From assembly GCA_016720545.1 (NCBI GenBank), contig JADKKK010000034.1, positions 411,939-475,938 on the forward strand: a stretch of 64,000 bases of DNA, read 5' to 3'. Below, piece after piece: positions 25,892-34,553 of this stretch. Below the pieces are notes generated by a model. The model saw nothing but the letters and a program-made list of their open reading frames with translations, did no database searches and was not told the DNA's origin. The stretch's first letter is position 1; each line of letters begins with the position of its first letter. The translations under genes were made by a program, and so were the position numbers. The DNA comes from Myxococcales bacterium. GTDB lineage: Bacteria; Myxococcota_A; Polyangia; Polyangiales; Polyangiaceae.

Positions 25892-26932
25892 TCATCCGAG
25901 CGGGCGCGCGCCCTCGGCCTCGCGCTCGTCGAAGCGCAGCATGTCGCCGGGTCCCGCGTGGACGCCGACGCGACCATACAAGGTGGCCCAGCGAAGCCAC
26001 CCGAGCGGAGGGGGCCTCGGCGCCTCGCCCCGGTGGAGCGCTGCGTCCGCGGCGTCGCCAAACAGCGCGGTCAGCTCACGCGCAAAGACGCGCCCCGCCT
26101 CCGGCGTCGCGAGCGACGGCGCGCCGGTGTAGCCAGGGAACGGGCGCAGCGAGAGCCACGCGGCGCACCGAGCGACGAGCGCGACCTCCTGGGCGCGCGC
26201 TCGCCCTCGCTCCCCGAGGCGGCGCAGGCGGGCCGCCCCCCGCTCGACGAGGCGCGGCCCGGCGAAGGGCGCGCAGTCGGGGATCTTTGTGTAGAATGCA
26301 CGCACCGACTCCGGCGCGTAGTGCAGCGCGAGGCTCGTCTCGAAGAAACCGCCGTGAAAATCTGAGGCGATGTCGGCCATGAGCTCGCGCGCGCGGGCCG
26401 CGGGGAGGTGGGCGTAGGCTTCGGCGTACCTTGCGCCCGCCGCCTCGGGCGCCTCGGCAGCGAGGAGCTCGTGCAGCAGCTCGTTCATCGGGGAAATCGC
26501 CCGCACGCCGCGCCGGCGCAGCCAGCGGACGCCCGCCTCGAGCGCGAAGGCGTGCAGCGGGCTGCCGTGGAAGGTCACGAGGACCACCCGCGAGGCGCCG
26601 AGCGCATCGAGCTCGCGGCAGGCCTCGATCACGGCCCGGCGGACCGTGAAGTAGTCGACCGGCTGGCTCCCCGGCCCCGGCGTTGGCTCGACGCCCACGT
26701 CGAGGTCGCGGGTCACGAGCAGCGGGTACGTCTCGTTGGGAGCCCGCAGGAGCCCGGCGCGGCGACGGAGCTCTGCGTGAAGATCGCGGGCCACGCCGAG
26801 GCTGACGAGGTGGTCGTTGCGCAGCGAGAGGTGCGGGCCGTGGTACTCGATGGGGTTCACGAGCAAGAAGGCGGGGGCGCCGCGGCTGAGCGCCGCCCGC
26901 GCGCGCGGCGTGTCGTCTGAGAACAGCTGCAC
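25892..26932 (-). CDS. Creatininase-family amidohydrolase
   Basis: A 346-residue cytoplasmic protein, longer than the usual 240-270 because of a C-terminal extension (about 245-346). The metal-binding family motif is NPIEYHGPHLSLRNDH near residue 26 and a second is RVVLVTFHGSPLH near 117, with a late DFHGGFFETSL near 190. Members include creatininase, mycofactocin peptidase MftE and FAPy deformylase. No mycofactocin genes are present here, so the substrate is open. GTG start; nine bases after the stop of the upstream gene on this strand, so it is likely co-transcribed with it. Confidence 0.85.
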   Translation of the reverse strand: MQLFSDDTPRARAALSRGAPAFLLVNPIEYHGPHLSLRNDHLVSLGVARDLHAELRRRAGLLRAPNETYPLLVTRDLDVGVEPTPGPGSQPVDYFTVRRAVIEACRELDALGASRVVLVTFHGSPLHAFALEAGVRWLRRRGVRAISPMNELLHELLAAEAPEAAGARYAEAYAHLPAARARELMADIASDFHGGFFETSLALHYAPESVRAFYTKIPDCAPFAGPRLVERGAARLRRLGERGRARAQEVALVARCAAWLSLRPFPGYTGAPSLATPEAGRVFARELTALFGDAADAALHRGEAPRPPPLGWLRWATLYGRVGVHAGPGDMLRFDEREAEGARPLG

Positions 26933-26941
26933 GTCGACAGG

Positions 26942-28675
26942 CTACCGCGAACGGTCCGCCGCGGCAGCCGAACCCGCGTCGGGCCCGACGAGGCGCCGCT
27001 CGCGCTCGGTCATCGCGCGGGGGCGCAGCAGGGCCCGGGCCTCGGCGGCCGCCTCGCCGGCGCCCCGGGCGTCCGCCAGCGCGACGCGCGACCCGAGCAC
27101 CAAGGGCTCGCGCGGGGCGGCGACCACTCGCCGCCAGAGCGCCTCGGTCGGCCCGCCCGACGCGAGAGCCACGAGGACGTCCGCGGTCAGCACCGCGCGG
27201 TGCGTGGGCGACGCTGCCGACCCCAGCGCACGTGTCGCGGGCGCCGCGGGCTGCGTGAGCGCAGCGCGCAGGTACGCGTGAGGCACGTCGAGTGGCACCG
27301 CTGCATCTGGCGAGCCAGGCGCCACGGGGCTCCCCGCGCGCGCGGCGAGCTCGATGCGCGCCTCCGGAGGCAGCGCCGCGGGAGCCACGATGCCGCGCGC
27401 CGCGAGGTCGGCCACCCGGGGAACGAGGAGCGCGTCTGCTCCAGAGACGGGCTCGCGATGGACCTCCGCGAAGAAGCGACGCGCGCCCTCCACGCCACCG
27501 GCGCGTGCGAGGCGCTCGGTCAGCTCGATCGACAGCGCCGCAGGCAGCGGGCGCGAGAGCGGGGGCAGGCGCCCCAGCGAGAGCGCGGGGTCGGGCGCGT
27601 CGGGCGCTGCCCCGGGGCCCCGGCGCGCGAGATCGGACGCGGCGAGCGCCACCACGAGGGCCGCGACCGTCGACGTCGGCTCGGCGCCAAGGCGTCGCGA
27701 CGCGAGCTCACCGGCGAGCTCCGGAGCACCGAACGCGAGCGCCCGCGCCGAGGCCTCTTCCAGGCCAAGGTGGGTCACCATCGCTCGGCGCGCGGCCATC
27801 TCTGGCTCCCCCTCGAGCAGCGCGTGATCGAGCGCGGCCACGTTCACGGCGCGCACGCGCGCGGCATCGAGCTTCGGCGCAGGCTGCCGCGGATCCGGCC
27901 CGACTCGCCGCGCCGAGTCCACCGCGGCGGCCGCGAGCCTGCGCCCGAGCTCCACCTCGCCATGGGAGAGCAAGTCCGCCGCGCGATCGAGGGCCCGCGT
28001 CCTGCCGGCGGAGTCGAGCCGCGCGAGGGCGAGCAGCGCGCGCGCCTCGGTCGTGGGGTCGTGGCGCGCACGCGCGTAGTCGGCGAGCGCGCTCCACGCG
28101 ACGGAGGAGTCGGGGTAGGCGACCGTGAGCGCGAAGGCGCTCGCAGGCTCCGCGTCGTCACGCCAGCGCACCGCCCGAGCGGCGAGCTCCACGCGCCCCG
28201 GGTTGGCGCGCGACGCGGCCGCGAGGTCGGCGGCGCCCGGAGGCCCCGGCGACGCCGCGCGGGTCGCCGCCGCCCGCATGAGCGCGCACTCGCCTCGCCG
28301 CGCGAGCGCGCCCTCGTACTCGGGGTCGAGGGCCAGGGCCTTCTCGAACGCGCCGTCGGCGTCGCGCGGACGGAACGTGCACCATACCCGCCCTAGTCGG
28401 GACCACACCTCCGGATCGTCCGGCCCCTGCTCGGCCGCGGAACGGTAGCCGCGGGCGGCCGCGGCGAGATCGCCGCGCTCCTCCGCGATCGCACCCTCGA
28501 GGAAGGCGCGGTAGGCGCTGGGTGAGACCGCCGGCCCCTCGCGGAGCTCGCCGGCGGCGAACCGGCTCACGGTCCCCTCCCCAAGGCACGCCGCCGTCGC
28601 GACCGCGACGCCGACGGCGCCGGCGAACCGAAGCCGCACGCCGAGCGGGCCTCCGTCGCGAGCGCCCCGCGCCAA
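26942..28675 (-). CDS. TPR-like helical repeat lipoprotein
   Basis: A 577-residue predicted lipoprotein (lipobox region ATAAC). Residues about 50-150 contain tetratricopeptide-like units (AYRAFLEGAIAEERGDLAAAARGYRSA, then PEVWSRLGRVW and GAFEKALALDPEYEGALARRGECAL); the rest is Ala/Arg-rich helical and may hold degenerate repeats. The TTG start at 28675 has a GGAGG nine bases upstream; a GTG at 28639 also has GGAGG and would give a shorter signal peptide. It starts two bases after the stop of the Lon-like gene. The role is unknown, probably a periplasmic protein-interaction scaffold. Confidence 0.7.
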   Translation of the reverse strand: MARGARDGGPLGVRLRFAGAVGVAVATAACLGEGTVSRFAAGELREGPAVSPSAYRAFLEGAIAEERGDLAAAARGYRSAAEQGPDDPEVWSRLGRVWCTFRPRDADGAFEKALALDPEYEGALARRGECALMRAAATRAASPGPPGAADLAAASRANPGRVELAARAVRWRDDAEPASAFALTVAYPDSSVAWSALADYARARHDPTTEARALLALARLDSAGRTRALDRAADLLSHGEVELGRRLAAAAVDSARRVGPDPRQPAPKLDAARVRAVNVAALDHALLEGEPEMAARRAMVTHLGLEEASARALAFGAPELAGELASRRLGAEPTSTVAALVVALAASDLARRGPGAAPDAPDPALSLGRLPPLSRPLPAALSIELTERLARAGGVEGARRFFAEVHREPVSGADALLVPRVADLAARGIVAPAALPPEARIELAARAGSPVAPGSPDAAVPLDVPHAYLRAALTQPAAPATRALGSAASPTHRAVLTADVLVALASGGPTEALWRRVVAAPREPLVLGSRVALADARGAGEAAAEARALLRPRAMTERERRLVGPDAGSAAAADRSR

Positions 28676-28677
28676 GC

Positions 28678-31566
28678 TCAGCGTCCTCCGCGGAAATCGA
28701 GCTCGTCGCCCCCGAGGTCGACCGAGCTCACATCGTCCATCGAGGGGGCAGGCGACGGCACGCGCCCCGTCGCCTCGGCCTGGCGCAGCCGCTCGGCGAT
28801 CTCGATGATGCGCCGCTCCACCCGGCCGAACACCGAGCCCACCGGGAAGCGCCCGTTCGGATCGCGCGCCCCCGCCGGGACGCCGGTGAGCACCTCGATG
28901 CCCTCGCTCACGGTCGCCACCGCGTGCAGGTGAAACTGCCCGGCGGCCACCGCGGCCACGACGTCCTGCCGAAGCACGAGGTGGGGAAGGTTCGCGCGCG
29001 GGAGCAGCACGCCCTGACGCCCGGTCAGGCCTCGCGCGTGGCAGAGATCGAAGAAGCCCTCAATCTTGGCGCAAACGCCGCCTATCGCCTGCACCTCGCC
29101 GAGCTGGTTCACGCTCCCGGTGACGGCCACGCTCTGATCGATGGGGATGTCCGAGAGGGCGGAGAGCAAGCTGTAGAGCTCGGTGGAGGAGGCGCTGTCA
29201 CCGTCGACCTCGCCGTAGCTCTGCTCGAACGCAAGCTGCGCGCGCACGCTGAGCGGGCGCTCCTGGCCGAACATCTTCCCGAGGTAGCCGCGCAGGATCG
29301 CGACGCCCTTCGTGTGGATCGACCCTCCGAGCTGCGCCTCTCGCTCCACGTCGATGATGCCCTCCCGCCCCAACGCGACGACCGCGGTGATGCGCATGGG
29401 CTGACCGAACTCCACGTCGCCGGCGCTGAACACGCTGAGCCCGTTCACGACGCCCACGCGCCAGCCGTCGGTGTCGAGCGCGACCTCGCCCCGCACCGTG
29501 AGCTCGCGAATGTGGCGCTCCGCGGACCCGAGGCGCTCGCGGCGCTCGCGCCACGCGGCGTCGATGTCCTCGACGGTGGTGCCGGTGAGCTCGGCGGGGG
29601 GCACCGGTTCGGGGGCCGCGGGCTCGCTCGCTGGCTCGCCCTTGGCGTTCTTCCCCAGCTTCTCTGGGCCCTTGCTGGCCTTCTCGGGCTTGTCCACCTT
29701 GGGCGGGGCCACCCGCGACGGAGGCATCGACGACGGCGCATCGTCGAGGCCGAGCTCGCGCGCGTGCCCGAGCGCGCTCGCGAACGCGGCGGTCTCCTCG
29801 AGCGGCGCGAGGGTGAGCGAGAGGCGCTCGCGGTCTCCCGACAGGCGCGTCGCGAGGTCGAGCAGGCGCGCACGCGCCGCGCGATCGAACGCGCCCCAGC
29901 CGCGCTCCTTCGCCATCGCCATGAGGTACGCGTCGAGACGCACGAGCGCGTCGTCGGTGCGCGGGATCGACGGCTCGACCTCGACCTTCACGCGAAAGAG
30001 GGCCGCGAAGTCGGCGTCCGCCTCGAGCAGCGCCGCATAGAGGCCGGGCGGCCCGACGAGGATGACACGCACCGCGATGGGCACGGGCACGGGCCGGAGC
30101 GTGGTCGCGTAGAGGCCGAGCGGTCCGAGCGGATCTTCGGCGCCCATACGCCGCTCGCGCAGGACGCGCTTGACCCGCTCCCAAATGATGGGGTCGGTCA
30201 TCAGGTCGGCGGCGCGCACCACCAGCACGCCCCCCGACGCGCGGTGGAGCGACCCCGCCCGGATGCGCGTGAAGTCGGTGAGCAGCGCGCCGAAGCGCGC
30301 CCGACGCTCCAAATATCCGAACAAATTCGGATAGGTAGGGTTCGTCTCGTAGACCACGGGCGCGCCCGGATTCGACGGGTCGGTGGCCACGAGCAGGTTC
30401 ACGCGGAAGCGGTTCAGGCGCGTCGCGTGCTCCGGATCGTGGTCGCGGCCGTCCTTCCCGGGCCCCGAATCCTCCTCGCCGCCGGGACCCGGCCCGCCGG
30501 CCTCGCGCTCGTCGTCGCTCACGAGGTCTTCCCAGTCTTCGGCGAGCGCCTTCTCCACGTCGGCGAGGTAGGCCTGCACCCCCTCGCCCGCGGGGGCGAG
30601 CGCTTCCCGCATGGCCGCGAGCCTCGCGGCGACGAGCGCGGCCACGGTCTGGCCGAGGGCCTCCGCGCGCGCCGCGTCGAAGCGAGCGCTCTCGCTGCGG
30701 ACGCGCTGCGCCGCCTTCGCGACCTCCGAGGTGAGCCGCTCCTCGGCCTCGCCGAGCGCGCGCTTCGTCGGCTCGTCGAAGGCGCCGAACTGCTCGGGGC
30801 TCACGGGCTTTCCATGCAGGATCGGGAAGGTCTGCACGCCGCCCGGCACGGCGCGGATTCCGAACCCGAGGGTCTTGGCGCGCGACTCGAGGCCAGCCAA
30901 GATCTCGCGGTTGTTCGCCTCGAGCTCCCGCCCGAGGCTCGCCTGAGCGGCCTGCAGCTCGTCCGAGTCGGTGATTTCCACGATGTCGGCGCGCAGCCCG
31001 TCGAGGAGCTCTTCCATCGCGGCGACCAGGGTCTTCCCCTCGCCCGCAGGCAGGCACAGAGGCCGCGGCGCCTCGGGGCGCTGAAAATCGTGCACGTAGA
31101 CGATGTCGGGCGGGGGCGGGCGGGCCGCCGCGAAGCGCTCGGCGAAGCGCACCACGTCGTCCTCGATCATCACCTCGGGCTCCGCCGCCACGAAGACATG
31201 GAAGCTCGGCTCGCGCGCGGCGATGCCCAAGGCGAGGGCACGTCGCGTGACGCTCCCCACGATCTCGAAGAGGCCACCGCTCGAGCGGGGCTCCTCCGGC
31301 AGCAGCATGGGGTCGGTGTGGAGGCGCACTTCCTCGGGCCGCACGCGGAAGGCGTCGCGCGCGGACCCCGCGGGCTCGAACGCGTGGCTCCACGGGCGGG
31401 GGGGCAGGCTCTCGCGAGGCGGCGGTTCCGGCACCTCCTCGGCGGGCGTCACCGCGTCGGCGAGCCCGGTGGCCGCCGGCGCCGTCTCGGCCTCGACGCT
31501 GGTCCGCGCCGCCTTCTTGCCCGCGCCCGCGGCGCTCGATTTCTTGGAGGTCCTGGGATCGCCCAT
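28678..31566 (-). CDS. LonB/YcbZ-like ATP-dependent protease-type protein
   Basis: A 962-residue protein of the AAA_32/LonB group (as E. coli YcbZ). The N-terminal half holds the family region with IVYVHDFQRPEAPRPLCLPAG in place of a classical Walker site (about 150-180) and a long helical insert. The AAA part (about 410-560) starts FRVNLLVATD and includes HRASGGVLVVRAADL. The C-terminal Lon protease domain has the catalytic serine in VDGDSASSTEL (about residue 790) and lysine in GVCAKIEGFF (about 832). An acidic/Pro-rich linker lies at about 625-650. It leads a unit with the TPR lipoprotein and creatininase homologue. Separate from the canonical Lon at 38.5 kb. Confidence 0.87.
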   Translation of the reverse strand: MGDPRTSKKSSAAGAGKKAARTSVEAETAPAATGLADAVTPAEEVPEPPPRESLPPRPWSHAFEPAGSARDAFRVRPEEVRLHTDPMLLPEEPRSSGGLFEIVGSVTRRALALGIAAREPSFHVFVAAEPEVMIEDDVVRFAERFAAARPPPPDIVYVHDFQRPEAPRPLCLPAGEGKTLVAAMEELLDGLRADIVEITDSDELQAAQASLGRELEANNREILAGLESRAKTLGFGIRAVPGGVQTFPILHGKPVSPEQFGAFDEPTKRALGEAEERLTSEVAKAAQRVRSESARFDAARAEALGQTVAALVAARLAAMREALAPAGEGVQAYLADVEKALAEDWEDLVSDDEREAGGPGPGGEEDSGPGKDGRDHDPEHATRLNRFRVNLLVATDPSNPGAPVVYETNPTYPNLFGYLERRARFGALLTDFTRIRAGSLHRASGGVLVVRAADLMTDPIIWERVKRVLRERRMGAEDPLGPLGLYATTLRPVPVPIAVRVILVGPPGLYAALLEADADFAALFRVKVEVEPSIPRTDDALVRLDAYLMAMAKERGWGAFDRAARARLLDLATRLSGDRERLSLTLAPLEETAAFASALGHARELGLDDAPSSMPPSRVAPPKVDKPEKASKGPEKLGKNAKGEPASEPAAPEPVPPAELTGTTVEDIDAAWRERRERLGSAERHIRELTVRGEVALDTDGWRVGVVNGLSVFSAGDVEFGQPMRITAVVALGREGIIDVEREAQLGGSIHTKGVAILRGYLGKMFGQERPLSVRAQLAFEQSYGEVDGDSASSTELYSLLSALSDIPIDQSVAVTGSVNQLGEVQAIGGVCAKIEGFFDLCHARGLTGRQGVLLPRANLPHLVLRQDVVAAVAAGQFHLHAVATVSEGIEVLTGVPAGARDPNGRFPVGSVFGRVERRIIEIAERLRQAEATGRVPSPAPSMDDVSSVDLGGDELDFRGGR
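28685..28689 (-). promoter_or_regulatory. GGAGG ribosome site deciding a TTG start
   Basis: The motif lies inside the 3 prime end of the Lon-like gene and nine bases before the TTG at 28675, supporting translation of the TPR lipoprotein from this unusual start codon. Confidence 0.6.
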
Positions 31567-31710
31567 CGGTCCCTCGGGACGCTACCAGAGGGGGCCCGCG
31601 TCCGCGGAGAAGATCGGCCCGCACCGCGCCGCGCGCCCCTTGAGCCGCCAAGCGCGTTCTCGAAAAGATGCCTTCTAGGAAAGGTGCGGTCACGCTACCA
31701 TCCGACGCGG

Positions 31711-33642
31711 ATGGCACGCTTGATCCTCGCCACGCCCGACGGACCGCAGGCGATCGAGCTACGCGGTGTCAACAGCTTGGGGCGTCACCCGAACAACTCG
31801 ATCCAGCTCCTCGACAAGATCGTGTCGAAAGAGCACTGCATCGTGGAAGACCGCGACGGCCGCCACCTGCTGCGCGACCTCGGCAGCTTGAACGGCACCT
31901 ACATCAACGGCGAGCGCGTACGCGGGGAGCAGTTCCTTCGGCACGGCGACGAGGTCTCGCTGGGCATGACGCGGGCTCGCTTCGACGATGGCTCGTCGCC
32001 GCTCGAGTACAGCCAGCAGGCCGTTGGACCCGGCGCGGTGCTCCACCCAGCCACACACGCGGGACCGCCGCCCGTCCCAAGCAACCAGCCCGCGGCGTTT
32101 CAGCCCGGTCCGCAGCGCGGAGGCCCGGTCTCCGGCCCCGCGTCGTCGGCGCAGGCGGCGCCACGCCAGCATTGGCAGCAGCAGCTCCAGCCGGCCCAGC
32201 CGGCGCAGGGCCCGCAGGGGCCCGTTGGCCGTCCTCCGCCGCTCCCGAACGCGCCAAACCAGGCGCAGTCGCCGTTCGGCACGAGCCCGCTCGGTCCGCC
32301 CATGCCGCCGGGGGTGGCGCCGCCCGGGCACGGGGCGCCGAACCGCCAGATGTTCCGCACGCGGGTCGACGTCCTCGACTCGTCACCCCGCCAGATCGGC
32401 ACCCAGATCGCCGCCCTTCAGAAGGGGTTTCTCCCGTTCGAGCAGGTCCACCACGACGCCGCGCAGCTCCGCCTCGACTACGAGCGCCTGCGCCTCACGT
32501 GGGAGCTCACGCGCGAGATCGGCCTCGAGCGCGACCTCGACAAACTGCTCCACAAGATCCTGCTCTCGCTCTTCAAGTTCGTGAAGGCCGACCGCGGCGT
32601 CATCCTCATGAAGGAGGAGGACGGCTCGCTTCAGCCTCGTGCGACCCACCGGCGCGACGGCACCGACAAGCCCATCGAGGTGTCCTCGACCATCCTGAAC
32701 CACGTCACGACCGAGCGCACCGGCGTGCTCACCCACGACGCGTCGATGGACTTCGCCGGCGCCAAGGGAAAGTCGATGATCCTGAACCGGATCTCGAGCG
32801 CCATCGTCGTGCCGCTCCTCCACGAGCAGGAGGTGCTCGGCGCGCTGTGGCTCGACTCCGAGATGCTCGCGCAGTTCCAGCAGAAGGACCTGGAGCTCAT
32901 CACCGCCGTGGGCAACCAGGCCTCGATGTTCATCGAGAACACGCTCCTCGCGAAGAAGATCGAGCAAGAGATCGTGAGCCGCGAGCGGTTCTCGCGCCTC
33001 CTCTCTCCGAACGTCGCCGAGCAGGTCTTGAGCGGCAAGCTCGAGATCAAGAAGGGCGGCATCTCGATCCCCGACTGCACCGTCTTCAACAGCGACATCC
33101 GCGGCTTCACGAGCATGAGCGAGGGCGCCCCGGCGGGGGCCATCCTCGACCTGCTGAACGAGTACTTCGAGCAGATGGTCGAGCAGATCTTCCGCTACGA
33201 GGGCACCCTCGACAAGTTCATGGGCGACGGCATCATGGCGTTCTGGGGAGCGCCCGTCCTGCGCCCCGACGACGCCGTCCGCAGCGTGCAGTGCGCGCTC
33301 GACCAGATGGAGGCGCTCGGCCGCTTCAACCGCCGGCTCATCGACGAGGACCACCCCCCGCTCGCCGTCGGCATCGGCATCCACACGGGGCCCCTGGTCG
33401 CCGGCTACGTCGGCAGCTCGAAGGCGCTCAGCTACACCGTCATCGGCGACACGGCGAACACGAGCGCCCGCCTCTGCGGGGCGGCGCTGGCGGGGCAGAT
33501 CATCATCAGCGAGAGCACGCTCTCGCGCCTCGGCTCGCGGTTCGAATACGAAGAGCTCCCGGCCGCGCACCTGAAGGGCAAAGAGAAGCCCCTCCGGATC
33601 TTCAACGTGAAGCGCGAGCGCCTGAGCGCCGCCTCGCGCTAG
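31711..33642 (+). CDS. FHA-GAF-adenylate/guanylate cyclase (class III)
   Basis: A 643-residue signalling enzyme. An FHA domain (about 1-90: GRHPNNSIQLLDKIVSKEH, LGSLNGTYING) should bind phosphothreonine; a Pro/Gln-rich linker follows (about 95-210); a GAF sensor (about 270-410) opens LLHKILLSLFKFVKADRG; the class III cyclase domain (about 435-630) has FNSDIRGFTSM and FMGDGIMAFWGAP with both metal aspartates, and SYTVIGDTANTSARL. The YTVIGD threonine suggests class IIIb. All catalytic residues that I can check are present, so it should make cAMP. Starts at ATG 31711; divergent from the Lon-like gene across 144 bases. Confidence 0.92.
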   Translation: MARLILATPDGPQAIELRGVNSLGRHPNNSIQLLDKIVSKEHCIVEDRDGRHLLRDLGSLNGTYINGERVRGEQFLRHGDEVSLGMTRARFDDGSSPLEYSQQAVGPGAVLHPATHAGPPPVPSNQPAAFQPGPQRGGPVSGPASSAQAAPRQHWQQQLQPAQPAQGPQGPVGRPPPLPNAPNQAQSPFGTSPLGPPMPPGVAPPGHGAPNRQMFRTRVDVLDSSPRQIGTQIAALQKGFLPFEQVHHDAAQLRLDYERLRLTWELTREIGLERDLDKLLHKILLSLFKFVKADRGVILMKEEDGSLQPRATHRRDGTDKPIEVSSTILNHVTTERTGVLTHDASMDFAGAKGKSMILNRISSAIVVPLLHEQEVLGALWLDSEMLAQFQQKDLELITAVGNQASMFIENTLLAKKIEQEIVSRERFSRLLSPNVAEQVLSGKLEIKKGGISIPDCTVFNSDIRGFTSMSEGAPAGAILDLLNEYFEQMVEQIFRYEGTLDKFMGDGIMAFWGAPVLRPDDAVRSVQCALDQMEALGRFNRRLIDEDHPPLAVGIGIHTGPLVAGYVGSSKALSYTVIGDTANTSARLCGAALAGQIIISESTLSRLGSRFEYEELPAAHLKGKEKPLRIFNVKRERLSAASR

Positions 33643-34170
33643 TCCCCTGGAAGCGTGATCCCTTCGAGAAGTCGCGCGGCTCGGCCTTTCGCCACAAGGG
33701 AGCGAGGGGTGTCCCGTCTTCGGCGGCGGTGGGAGGATACTCATGTTCGAGGGTCGGCGTTCTCGCGCGGTCACCCCCGAAACCACTGCCCCCTGAGCGC
33801 AAAGCGCCGCCTCCACCGCGCGGAACGACGACCGAGTTGAGGACGGGCCCGCCGCCGCCGAAGACGGGGCACCCCCTCGCTCCCCCCCCGCTCCTCGGAA
33901 TGACACCGAAGACCGGACTTCTGATACGAACCGCGACTCGATGGGACTCTAGCCCTTCGCCGCCTCGCGCGAGCCCTTCGCGTCGCGTTTAGGGCAGTCG
34001 CCCGCGCGCGTCCGCCCGCCCACGCCCGTCGACGTCCAGAGGCCGCGCTGCGCCGCCTCCCCTGCGCGTGACACTTCGCGCGGTGCGCGGGTGCCGCGCG
34101 CGACACCCCGAGGGGAACGCGTGGGTCAGGCCACTCCGGGCAGGTCCGCGCACCCTCGAACGTTTTTCTG
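33643..34170. other. Intergenic region, no supported gene
   Basis: About 530 bases between the cyclase gene and the tRNA promoter. Its main content is a large inverted repeat (33700-33882). Readable frames on both strands are Arg-rich shadows without start-site support. Confidence 0.65.
33700..33882. repeat. Intergenic inverted repeat (about 31-bp arms)
   Basis: The left arm 33700-33730 and right arm 33851-33882 are reverse complements apart from about three differences (one single-base gap and two substitutions), separated by about 120 bases. The right arm continues into the sequence CCGCTCCTCGGAATGAC. This looks like a dispersed intergenic palindromic element of the kind seen repeatedly in large GC-rich genomes; whether it recurs elsewhere cannot be told from one window. 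It could form a long hairpin in the cyclase mRNA. Confidence 0.7.
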
Positions 34171-34199
34171 TTGACCCGTCTGGCATCGGAGCTTAAAAG
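34171..34199 (+). promoter_or_regulatory. Sigma-70-type promoter of the tRNA pair
   Basis: TTGACC at 34171-34176 and TAAAAG at 34194-34199 with exactly 17 bases between, placed 17 bases before tRNA-Val. This is a strong match to a housekeeping promoter in otherwise GC-rich DNA. Confidence 0.75.
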
Positions 34200-34215
34200 G
34201 CGTCGGGTCGGGTTC

Positions 34216-34290
34216 GGGCGGGTAGCTCAGTGGTAGAGCGCTGGCCTTACAAGCCGGATGTCGCAGGTTCGAGACCTGTCCCGCCTACCA
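34216..34290 (+). tRNA. tRNA-Val (anticodon TAC)
   Basis: Full cloverleaf of 75 bases. Acceptor stem GGGCGGG/CCCGCCT (one G-T wobble at the end), D-arm GCTC/GAGC, anticodon stem CTGGC/GCCGG with loop CTTACAA (anticodon TAC, reads GTA), T-arm GCAGG/CCTGT with loop TTCGAGA, and an encoded CCA tail. Confidence 0.95.
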
Positions 34291-34339
34291 CGGTTGGCGG
34301 TCCAGACTGCGAGTTGTCAGAGTAGAATAGCGTAACGTT

Positions 34340-34415
<76 letters not shown>

Positions 34416-34460
34416 AACGCAGCACGAGTCTCGCGACGATCCGTCGCCGCGAGCGCAGTC

Positions 34461-34499
34461 GAGGTCGAAGGGGTGACACCTTCGGCCTCTTCTGTTTTT
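34461..34499 (+). terminator. Rho-independent terminator of the tRNA pair
   Basis: An 11-bp stem (GAGGTCGAAGG pairs with CCTTCGGCCTC, one G-T wobble) with a 7-base loop, followed by TTCTGTTTTT. Located 46 bases after tRNA-Asp. Confidence 0.85.
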
Positions 34500-34553
34500 G
34501 TCCGCGCTCTCGTGGCGCGGCCTCGGTGGACAGGGCTCCTGTACACTCCAGCC

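Noticed and set aside
24324..26932. PglZ-like gene and creatininase homologue as part of a defence island
   Set aside because: The genes face each other on opposite strands, no methylase, ATPase, nuclease or BREX partner is nearby, and the flanks are housekeeping-type genes.
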